Assembly: GCF_009193355.1 (NCBI RefSeq)
Contig: NZ_WBVT01000004.1
Span: 62,001 to 126,000, forward strand
Length of the DNA stretch: 64,000 nucleotides
From: Bifidobacterium leontopitheci
GTDB taxonomy: Bacteria > Actinomycetota > Actinomycetes > Actinomycetales > Bifidobacteriaceae
Direction of reading: 5' to 3'
The notes below the pieces were generated by a model. The model was given only the letters and a program-made list of their open reading frames with translations, had not been told where the DNA came from and ran no database searches. Shown here one piece after another: positions 53,397 to 63,000 of this stretch. Both the position numbers and the translations under genes were made by a program. How positions within the stretch are numbered: the stretch's first letter is position 1; each line of letters opens with the position of its first letter.

Positions 53397-55316
53397 ATGT
53401 GCAATATCGTCAGGAAACTTCTGGTCGCCAACCGTGGCGAGATCGCGATGCGCGTCATCAGGACCGCACACGAAATGGGGATCGCCACGGTCGCGGTGTA
53501 CGCCGAACAGGACCGTTCCGCGCAATACGTGGAACTCGCGGACGAGGCGTATCTGCTGCCCGGCGACACCTACAAGGACACGTATCTCAACGAGGACCTG
53601 CTCGTCGACATCCTCCACCGCTCCGGCGCGAACGCCGTGCACCCCGGCTACGGCTTCCTTTCCGAAGTGCCGGACTTCGCCCGCAAGGTCGAGCAGGCCG
53701 GCGCCATCTGGGTCGGACCGCACCCGCAGGCGCTCGTCGACCTCGGCGACAAGATCACCGCGCGCCGCGTCGCCAAGGCCGCGCAGGTGCCGCCGGTGCC
53801 GGGCGTGAGCGAACCGGTGCGCGAGCTGCGCACGCTGCTGGACTTCGCCCACACGTACGGCTATCCGGTGATGATGAAGCGCACCGACGGCGGCGGCGGA
53901 CGCGGCATCACCGTCGTGCGCGACGACGACGGCATGCGCCGGTTCTTCATGAACCATGACGCGATGCAGGGCGGCGACCTGGACGAGTACTTCATCGAGA
54001 AGTTCATCGACAAGGCGCGGCACGTGGAGACCCAGTGCGGCCGCGACCGCTTCGGCTCGTTCACCGTGTACTCGACGCGCGACTGCTCCGTGCAGCGGCG
54101 CAACCAGAAGCTCATCGAGGAGGCGCCCGCGCCGTTCCTGCCCGCCGAGGTGACCAGCCAGCTGGAGATGTACTCGCGCAGCCTGTTCAACAAGGTCGAC
54201 TACATCGGCTTGGGCACCTGCGAGTTCATGGTCACCCCGCAGCGCAAGGTGTACTTCCTGGAGGTCAACCCGCGTCTGCAGGTCGAGCATACGGTCAGCG
54301 AGGAGGTGTGCGGCCTCGACCTGGTGCGCGAGCAGATCACCATCGCCGACGGCGGGCATCTCACGCCGGCCCCGACCCCGCGCGGCCACAGCTTCGAGCT
54401 GCGCATCACCAGCGAGGACCCGGCCACGAACCTCACGCCGTCCGCAGGCACCCTGGAGCGCATCGTCTGGCCGTCCGGCCCCGGCGTGCGCATCGACACC
54501 GGCGTGGAGCCCGGCGACACGATCTCGCCGAAGTTCGATTCGATGATGGGCAAGGTCGTCATCACCGCGCAGGATCGTGCGAAGGCCGTGGCCCGCGTGC
54601 GCCGCGCGCTCGACGAGCTGGTCATCGAGGGTGTGCCCACGCCGATTAGCCTGTACAAGCGAATCTTCAATGACGACGAGTTCACCACCGAGCATGGCTC
54701 GATGTTCACGGTGAGCACGAAATGGCTGGAACGCAAGTATCTGGGCCGCGAGCCCTCCACCGTGCGCGCCGGCCAGCCGGCATCGCTCAGCGCGCCCGCC
54801 GCCGGTCAGGATTCGGCCCGCGAGGAGAAGAGCGAAAGCTTCGTCATCGAGGTCGACGACCGCCGCGTCAAGCTCACCGTGCCCAGCGACATCGTCAACA
54901 ACCTCATGGGAGCCGGCAGGGCGCGCGGCGCGAAGCGGCCGACGCAGCCGTTGCGCGGCAGCGGCCTGCACACGGTCGAATCCGGCAAGGCCAAGGACCT
55001 GGGCCGTTCCGGCGTCATCGCCTCGCCGATGCAGGCGGTCGTCACGCGCATCAACGTCGCCGAAGGCCAGGACGTGGCCAAGGGCGACCTGCTGGTCGTG
55101 CTCGAATCCATGAAGATGGAGAACTACGTGTACGCGCCGGTCAACGGCACGGTGCACAAGATCTTCGTGTCGCCCGCCACGGGCGTCGAGGCCGGCGAGA
55201 CGCTGGTCACGCTCGACGTCGACGGGGCGAAGGACAAGCCGAAGGGCGACGCGACGACCGCTGCCGCCGCGTCCGGCGACAAGTCCGGAAAGCAGACGAA
55301 AGGCGGGGCGCGATGA
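53397..55316 (+). CDS. Acyl/acetyl-CoA carboxylase biotin carboxylase-BCCP subunit
   Basis: 639 aa. Biotin carboxylase (about 1-450): RKLLVANRGEIAMRVIRTAH, MMKRTDGGGGRGITVV (ATP loop), FLEVNPRLQVEHTVSE. After a linker with a region resembling the acyl-carboxylase BT fold, the C-terminal biotinyl domain carries VLESMKMEN with biotinylated Lys573. It carboxylates biotin for malonyl-CoA synthesis feeding FAS-I. ATG 53397 is preferred (leaderless, GATAGT 7 nt upstream) over ATGs at 53364 and 53379. Its stop overlaps the carboxyltransferase start. Confidence 0.95.
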   Translation: MCNIVRKLLVANRGEIAMRVIRTAHEMGIATVAVYAEQDRSAQYVELADEAYLLPGDTYKDTYLNEDLLVDILHRSGANAVHPGYGFLSEVPDFARKVEQAGAIWVGPHPQALVDLGDKITARRVAKAAQVPPVPGVSEPVRELRTLLDFAHTYGYPVMMKRTDGGGGRGITVVRDDDGMRRFFMNHDAMQGGDLDEYFIEKFIDKARHVETQCGRDRFGSFTVYSTRDCSVQRRNQKLIEEAPAPFLPAEVTSQLEMYSRSLFNKVDYIGLGTCEFMVTPQRKVYFLEVNPRLQVEHTVSEEVCGLDLVREQITIADGGHLTPAPTPRGHSFELRITSEDPATNLTPSAGTLERIVWPSGPGVRIDTGVEPGDTISPKFDSMMGKVVITAQDRAKAVARVRRALDELVIEGVPTPISLYKRIFNDDEFTTEHGSMFTVSTKWLERKYLGREPSTVRAGQPASLSAPAAGQDSAREEKSESFVIEVDDRRVKLTVPSDIVNNLMGAGRARGAKRPTQPLRGSGLHTVESGKAKDLGRSGVIASPMQAVVTRINVAEGQDVAKGDLLVVLESMKMENYVYAPVNGTVHKIFVSPATGVEAGETLVTLDVDGAKDKPKGDATTAAAASGDKSGKQTKGGAR

Positions 55317-56962
55317 CCGACATCATGAACTCACCCATCGTGAAACAGGTCATGAAACAAGGTGACCTGGACGAGATCGCGACGTCGGTCGACGCCGCGT
55401 CGTCGGTGCAGCCGCAGCTCCAGCCGGTGCGCGCCGCCGTGGTGCAGGCAGCCAAGCTAGCCCGCGACGCCGAGGCGAAGGCCCGCGACCGTCAGCACGC
55501 CAAAGGCAAGATGACCGCGCGCGAACGGCTGAACCTGCTGCTCGACACCGGCTCGTTCGAGGAGATCGGCCGGTTCCGCGGCGGCGACATCAACGGCGGC
55601 CGTGCAGGCTCCGCCGTCATCACCGGCTTCGGCACGGTCTACGGCCGCAAGGTCGCCGTCTACGCGCAGGACTTCTCCGTGCGCGGCGGCACGCTGGGCG
55701 CCGAGGAAGGCCGCAAGATCTGCCATCTCATGGACATGGCCATCTCGCTCAAGGTGCCGATCATCGCGATCGTCGACTCCGGCGGCGCGCGCATCCAGGA
55801 GGGTGTGGCCGCGCTCACCCAGTACGGCCACATCTTCCGCAGGACGTGCGAGGCGAGCGGCTTCGTGCCGCAGATCTCGCTGATTCTCGGCCCGTGCGCG
55901 GGCGGCGCCGTCTACTGCCCGGCGCTGACGGACCTCATCATCATGACGCGCGAGAACTCGAACATGTTCGTCACCGGCCCCGACGTGGTCAAGGCGGCCA
56001 CCGGCGAGACGATCAGCATGACCGACCTGGGCGGCGGCGTCGTGCATGCCACCCGCTCCGGCGTCGCCCACTATCTGGGCGAGGACGAGGCCGACGCCAT
56101 CGACTATGCGCGCACGGTGCTCGCCTACCTGCCGTCCAGCAGCGACGCCGAGCCGCCCGTCTACGCCTACGCCGCCACGCGCTCCGAACGCGACGTCGCC
56201 GGCCGCATCGCCTCGATCGTGCCCGACAACGACCGTCAGCCCTACGACATGCTCGACGTGATCCGCTGCATCGTCGACTACGGCGAGTTCGTACAGGTGC
56301 ATGAGCTGTTCGCCTCGTCCGCGGTCGTCGGCTTCGCCTGCATCGACGGGCATCCGGTCGGCGTGGTCGCCAACCAGCCGAACGTGCGCGCAGGCATCCT
56401 CGACGTGGACGCCTCCGAGAAGATCGCCCGGTTCGTGCGCCTGTGCGACGCGTTCAACCTGCCGGTGGTCACCCTCGTGGACACGCCCGGATACAAGCCG
56501 GGCGCCGAACAGGAGCATGCGGGCATCATCCGCCGCGGCGCGAAGGTCATCTACGCCTACGCGAACGCGCAGGTGCCGATGGTCACCGTCGTGCTGCGCA
56601 AGGCGTTCGGCGGCGCGTACATCGTCATGGGCTCCAAGGCCATCGGCGCGGACATGAACTTCGCGTGGCCGAGCTCGCAGATCGCGGTGCTCGGCGCCAC
56701 CGGGGCCGTGAACATCATCCACCGCAAGGACTTCGTCAAGGCGAAGGAGGCGGGGCAGGACGTGGATGCGCTGCGGGCGAAGCTCACCGCCGAATACGAG
56801 CGCACCATCGTCAACGCGAACCTTTCGCTCGAAATGGGCGAGATCGACGCGATGATCGACCCCGAGCAGACGCGCGAGGCCATCGTCGAATCCCTCAAGC
56901 TGCTCGCCGGCAAGCGGCGCGTCCGCCGCACCGACAAGCACCACGGCAACCAGCCGCTGTAA
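55313..56962 (+). CDS. Acyl/acetyl-CoA carboxylase carboxyltransferase subunit
   Basis: 549 aa. Crotonase-fold N-half (KGKMTARERLNLLLDTGSFE; VDSGGARIQEGVAALTQYGH; GPCAGGAVYCPALTDLIIM) and C-half (GILDVDASEKIARFVRLCDA; VTLVDTPGYKPGAEQEHAG; VLRKAFGGAYIVMGSKAIGA) match DtsR/PccB-type beta subunits. It transfers CO2 from biotin to acetyl-CoA. ATG 55313 overlaps the previous stop (ATGA), implying coupled synthesis of the complex. Confidence 0.95.
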   Translation: MTDIMNSPIVKQVMKQGDLDEIATSVDAASSVQPQLQPVRAAVVQAAKLARDAEAKARDRQHAKGKMTARERLNLLLDTGSFEEIGRFRGGDINGGRAGSAVITGFGTVYGRKVAVYAQDFSVRGGTLGAEEGRKICHLMDMAISLKVPIIAIVDSGGARIQEGVAALTQYGHIFRRTCEASGFVPQISLILGPCAGGAVYCPALTDLIIMTRENSNMFVTGPDVVKAATGETISMTDLGGGVVHATRSGVAHYLGEDEADAIDYARTVLAYLPSSSDAEPPVYAYAATRSERDVAGRIASIVPDNDRQPYDMLDVIRCIVDYGEFVQVHELFASSAVVGFACIDGHPVGVVANQPNVRAGILDVDASEKIARFVRLCDAFNLPVVTLVDTPGYKPGAEQEHAGIIRRGAKVIYAYANAQVPMVTVVLRKAFGGAYIVMGSKAIGADMNFAWPSSQIAVLGATGAVNIIHRKDFVKAKEAGQDVDALRAKLTAEYERTIVNANLSLEMGEIDAMIDPEQTREAIVESLKLLAGKRRVRRTDKHHGNQPL

Positions 56963-57041
56963 TCAGTCCCGCGGGGCCCGGCCGCAGCCGCCCGCGTCAA
57001 CGTCATCGTTATGCAACACCAGACCAACAGATAGGAACATC

Positions 57042-60000
57042 ATGACCACGTTCTTCCTTGACCGGCTGAACCACGAGCCCCATGCGCTCGCCTTCGCCGG
57101 ACAGTCCACCCCATGGCCGGTCGCCCTGGCCGACCTGATCGCCGACCCGACCATGGACGCCACGCTGCGCGACCACGCGGCGCACGCCAACACGCTGCTC
57201 GTGCCGGTGGCCGCCGACCTGCTCGCCACCACCGGCCGCACCGTAGACCTGTTCGGCTTCACGCCGAACCCGGCCAAGCTGGGCGCCGCGGCGTCGGCCA
57301 CGGCCAGCGTCGAAGGCATCGCGCTCACCCAGCTCGGCGCGATGATCGACGCCGAACGGCTCGGCTTCGACATCGCCCACTCCGCGCACGCCGCGCTGCT
57401 CGGCCACTCGCAGGGCATCCTCGGCGTGCACATGGCCGGCGCGATCATCGACGCCGGCTCCATCGAGGCGGCAGGCGCGCAGATCGACGAGATCCTCGCC
57501 ACCGCCACGCTCATCGGCGTGGCCGGCACCCGCAAGGCGCGCGAACTGGCGCTCAACCCTCAGCACGCCGGCGCCACGCCGATGCTGTCCGTGCGCGGCG
57601 CGACCCGCCGCCAGGTCGAGACGCTCGCCGCCCGCGTGCCCAACCCGCGCGGCCCCATCACCATCGCCGTCACCAACTCGGCCGACAACCACGTGCTGTC
57701 CGGCTACCCGGAGGACTTGGCCGCCTTCGAAGTGGAGGCCGGCAAGGAGCACCGCCGCCAGCAGGCGCTGCGCGACGGCAAGGTGCGCGGCGGCGCCGTG
57801 TTCGACCCGGTGCTCGAATACCTTGACGTCACGCTGCCGTTCCACTCGCCGCTCATGGCCGACGCGGTCGAGCAGGCCGTGGACTGGGCGCGCGCCTGCG
57901 GCTTCGACGCGGACCGCGCCCGCGAGCTCGCCTCCGAAGTGCTGCTCAACCATGTGGACTGGGCGGCCCGCGTCAAGGACGTGCTCGCCGCCAACGACCC
58001 GGCGTCCCTGTGGATCGTCGACTTCGGCCCGGGCAACACGCTCGGCAAGCTGGTCGGCAACCTGATCCAGGGCACGGGCGTCGGCGTGGTCGAAGCCTCC
58101 ACGATGGCCGAACGCGCCGCGCTGTCCACGATGGACGGCGAGCCGGCGCGAACCCAGAACTGGAAGCGGTTCGCGCCGCGCGTGCTGCACACGCCCGCCG
58201 GCGACAAGATCGCCACCCGGTTCACCGAGCTGACCGGCAAGCCGCCGGTGCTGCTGCCCGGCATGACCCCCACCACCGTCGACCCCGAGATCGTCGCCGC
58301 GGCCGCCAACGCCGGCTACTGGGCGGAGCTCGCCGGCGGCGGCCAGGTGACCGCCGACGTGTTCGACCGTCACGTCGCCGAACTCGAGAAGCTGCTCGAA
58401 GAGGGCCGCACGGTCGAGTTCAACGCGATGTTCATGGACCGTTACCTGTGGAACCTGCAGTTCGGCTCCTCGCGCATCGTGCCCAAGAAGCGCGAATCCG
58501 GCGCGCCGATCGACGGCGTGGTCGTCTCCGCGGGCATCCCCGAGCTGGACGAGGCCGTCAAGCTCATCGCGCAGCTCAACCGCGACGGCCTGCCGTACGT
58601 GAGCTTCAAGCCCGGCACGGTCGCGCAGATCCGCCAGGTGGTCGCCATCGCCAAGGCCGTGGCGCCTACGACCATCATCATGCAGGTCGAGGGCGGCGCC
58701 GCCGGCGGCCACCACAGCTGGGAGTCACTCGACGACCTGCTGACCTCCACGTACGCCGAAGTGCGCGCCTGCGACAACCTCGTGCTCGTCGCCGGCGGCG
58801 GCATCGGCACGCCCGAACGGGCCGCCGACTACATCTCCGGCCAGTGGTCGCGCGCCTACGGCCTGCCCGACATGCCGGTCGACGGCGTGCTCGTCGGCAC
58901 CGCCGTGATGACCGCCAAGGAGGCGCACACCAGCCCCGAGGTCAAGAAGCTGCTCGTCGCCACGCCAGGCATCCCGGGTGTCGCCGACGCCGACAAGACC
59001 GACGACCCGTTCGCACCGGCGGGGGAGCGCTGGGTGCCGTCCGGCAAGTCGGTCGGCGGCGTGAGCTCCGGCCTGAGCCACCTGCACGCGGACATCTACG
59101 AGGTGGAGAACGCCTCCGCCGTATGCGGCCGCCTGCTCGTGCGCGTCATGAAGCACCCCGAGGAGCTGCAGTCGCGCCGCGACGAGATCGTCAAGGCGCT
59201 CGACGCCACCGCCAAGCCGTACTTCGGCGACCTCGCCGACATGACCTACATCCAGTGGGCGCAGCGCTTCGCCGACCTCGCCTACCCGTGGGTCGACCCG
59301 ACGTACGCGCTGCGATTCCTGCACCTGCTGCAGCGCATCGAGGCGCGTGTGGTCGATCAGGAGTCCGGCCGGTTCGCGTCGCTGTTCGCCGGCGTCGAGG
59401 ACGTCGACAAGGATCCGAAGGCGGCCATCGACCGTCTCGCCGCCGCCTACCCGCAGGCCGCGCAGCTGCACGTGACCCCCGCCGACGAGGCGTGGTTCCC
59501 CGTGCTCGTGCGCGAATACCCCAAGCCCATGCCGTTCGTGCCGGTCATCGACCACGACCTGCTGCGCTGGTGGGGCCAGGACCAGCTGTGGCAGTCCGAG
59601 GACCCGCGGTACCCGGCCGACGCCGTGCGCGTGATCCCCGGCCCGATCTCCGTGGCCGGCATCACCACCATCGACGAGCCGGTCGCCCACATCCTCGGCC
59701 GCTTCGAGGCCGCCGCGCTCGAACGCACCCGGCAGATCGAGGCCGCGCAGCCGGACGGCGCCGCCGCGAGCAACGCCGTCAGCGAGCTCGCCGCAGCCGG
59801 CGACGTCGAGGAGTTCATCCGCAAGTCGCCGAACATCAGCTGGGTCGGCCACCTGACCCACAACCCGGCGTACGGCACCGAACACGGCGACCCGCACTAC
59901 GAGATCAAGCCGGCGCTCGCCGCCGACGGCACGCCGCTGCCCGGCGAATACGACCTCGACATCCACCTCGACACGTACTGGGATGACGATCCGGACGGCG

Positions 60001-63000
60001 GCCGCTCCAAGCACGCCGTACGCGACATCGTCGTGCCGCTGACCGTGCGCACGGACGAGACCGGACTGCTGCCGGTCGTCAACCGCGAGCGCCTCGTCGG
60101 CGACGTCTACGCGATGCTCGCCGCCACCGCCGGCATCGGCAACACCTCTATCACCGGCGACAAGCTGACCGCCATGCCGCAGGTCGCGACCGGCGAGGCC
60201 GCCGCGCTGCCGGCTGCGCAGGCGCCGTTCGGCACCGTCGCGGCGCAGTACACGTTCTCCGCGAACCTCGGTTACGACCATGAGGCGGCCACCGGCGGCG
60301 CGCTGCCGTCTGACCTCGCCCCCTCGCGCATCGCGCCTGACGCGCTCGTCGGCCCCGCATGGCCGGCCATCTACGCGGCTCTCGGCTCCGTGAGCGTCAA
60401 CGGCTACCCGATCATCGAAGGCCTGCTCAACGCCGTCCACCTCGACCACCTCATCGAACTCGAGGAGGACGAGGACACGCTGCTGCGCCACGTCGGCGAG
60501 ACCGTCACCCTGCAGTCCTGGGCCGAACAGTACGTCGAATCGTCGTCCGGCCGCGTCGTGACCATCCACGTGACCCACACGGCCGCCGACGGCACCGTGC
60601 TCGCCCGCGAGACCGAACGCTTCGCCATCCGCGGGCGCGTCTACTCCGACGCGCTGCCGGCCGACGCTCCCGAATACGGGGCGGCGCCCGCCGCGGACGA
60701 CATCAAGCCGACCGTGCGCCGCCTGCTGCGCCGCGTCAAGGTGACCGCGCCGGACGACATGACCGCGTTCGCCCGCACCTCAGGCGACTTCAACCCGATC
60801 CACACCTCCACGCGCGGCGCCCGCATCTCCGGGCTCGCCGCCCCGCTCGTGCATGGCATGTGGCTGTCCGCCACCGCCCAGCACGCCGTGCAGGCCGTGG
60901 ACGACAAGGGCGCCCACTACGAGATCGCCGGCTGGACGTACAACATGTACGGCATGGTCCAGCTCGGCGACGTCGTGGAGATCAGCGTCGAACGCGTCGG
61001 CAAGGTGAACCACGGCGGCATGGCCCTCGAGGTGACCTGCCGCATCGCCGGCCAGCTCGTCTCGCGCGGCACCGCGCTGGTGCGTGCACCCAAGGCCGCG
61101 TTCGTCTACCCCGGCCAGGGCATCCAGCAGCAGGGCATGGTGCTCGACGAGCGCGCCAAGTCGCCCGCCGCACGCGACGTGTGGGAGCGCGCCGACAAGC
61201 TGACGCGCGAACGCCTCGGATTCTCGATCCTCGCCGTCGTGCGCGACAACCCGAAGGAGCTCACCGCCAACGGCGTCACCTACCATCATCCGGACGGCCT
61301 GCTCAACCTCACCCAGTTCACGCAGGTGGCGCTCGCGACCGTCGCCTACGCGCAGACCGCGCGCCTGCGCGAGGCCGGCTGCGACATCTGGCCCGCGTAC
61401 TTCGCCGGCCATTCGCTCGGCGAGTACAACGCGCTCTCCGCGTTCGCCGACATCATCCCGCTGGAGACCGAGCTGGAACTCGTGTTCCACCGCGGCTCCA
61501 CCATGCACCATCTGATCCCGCGCGACGCGCAGGGCCGCTCCAACTACCGCATGGGCGCGCTGCGTCCGAACCAGTTCGGCGTCGGCGATGACGGCGTCAA
61601 GGCGTACGTGGAGTCCGTCGCCAAGGCCAGCGGCGAGTTCCTGCAGATCGTCAACTACAACCTGGCGGGCGCCCAGTACGCGGTCGCCGGCACGATCGCG
61701 GGCCTCAAGGCGCTGCAGGCGGACGCCAACCGCCGAGCCGCCGAGGCGGGCGGCAAGCCGGCGTTCATGCTCGTGCCCGGCATCGACGTGCCGTTCCACT
61801 CCACGCTGCTGCGCAAGGGCGTGCCCGAGTTCCGCGACAAGCTCGACGCGCTGCTGCCCCAGCACATCGACTACCGTGGCCGTCTGGTCGGCCGCTACAT
61901 CCCGAACCTGGTGGCCGCCCCGTTCGAGATGACCAAGGAGTTCGCCGCGAAGATCCTCGACGTCGTGCCCTCCGAGCGCATCAAGGCCGCGCTCGACGAC
62001 GACGCCGTGTGGGATTCCTACGCCGCCGACGACCAGAAGCTCGGCCGTCTGCTGCTCACCGAACTGCTCTCGTGGCAGTTCGCGTCCCCGGTGCGCTGGA
62101 TCGAGACGCAGGCGCTCCTGTTCAACCCGGCGAACCGTGGCGGCCTGGGCGTCGAGGAGTACGTCGAGGTCGGCCTCGGCAACGCGCCGACTCTGGCGAA
62201 CCTCGGCTCCAAGACGCTGCGCCTGCCCGACTTCTCCGGCTGTGACGTCACCGTGTACAACGTGGGCCGTGACGAAGGCCGCGTGTACATGACCGACGCC
62301 GACTCGCTCGTCCCCGACGAGGAGCCGGAGGAGAGCGCTGCGCCTGCCGCGGCTCAGGCCGCCCCGGCTCCGGCTGCTGCCGCGGCTCCTGCCCCTGCCC
62401 CTGCCGCCGCTCCGGCCCCTGCTGCCGCGCCCGCCGCTGTCGCCGTCGCCGCGCCTTCCGCCGCGCAGGTCGGCTCCGCCGTCGCGGAACTCGGTTCCGC
62501 GGTCTCCGGACCGGTCGACGACCTGCCGTTCAAGGCGGCCGACGCGATCGGCGTGCTCATGGCCTACTCGGCCAAGGTACGCCTCGACCAGATCGGCTCG
62601 AACGACACCACCGACACGCTCACCAACGGCGTGTCCTCGCGCCGCAACCAGCTGCTCATGGACATCAGCTCCGAGCTGGGCGTGGCCAGCGTGGACGGCG
62701 CCGCCGAGGCGACGCTCACCAAGCTCGCCCAGATCGTGAACAAGGCCGCGCCGAACTACAAGCCGTTCGGCCCGGTCCTCTCCGAGGCGATCCGCGACCG
62801 CCTGCGCGCCCTGTTCGGCGCGGCAGGCGTCAAGCCCGCGCACATCCGCGAGCGTGTGACCGGCGTATGGCAGCTCGGCGAAGGCTGGGTCGCGGCCGTG
62901 ACCGCCGCGCTGCTGCTCGACACCCGCGAAGGTTCGAGCTCGCGCGGCGGCGACCTCGCCAAGCTGCCGACCGGCGCCGCCGCCAACGCGGCCGCCGCCG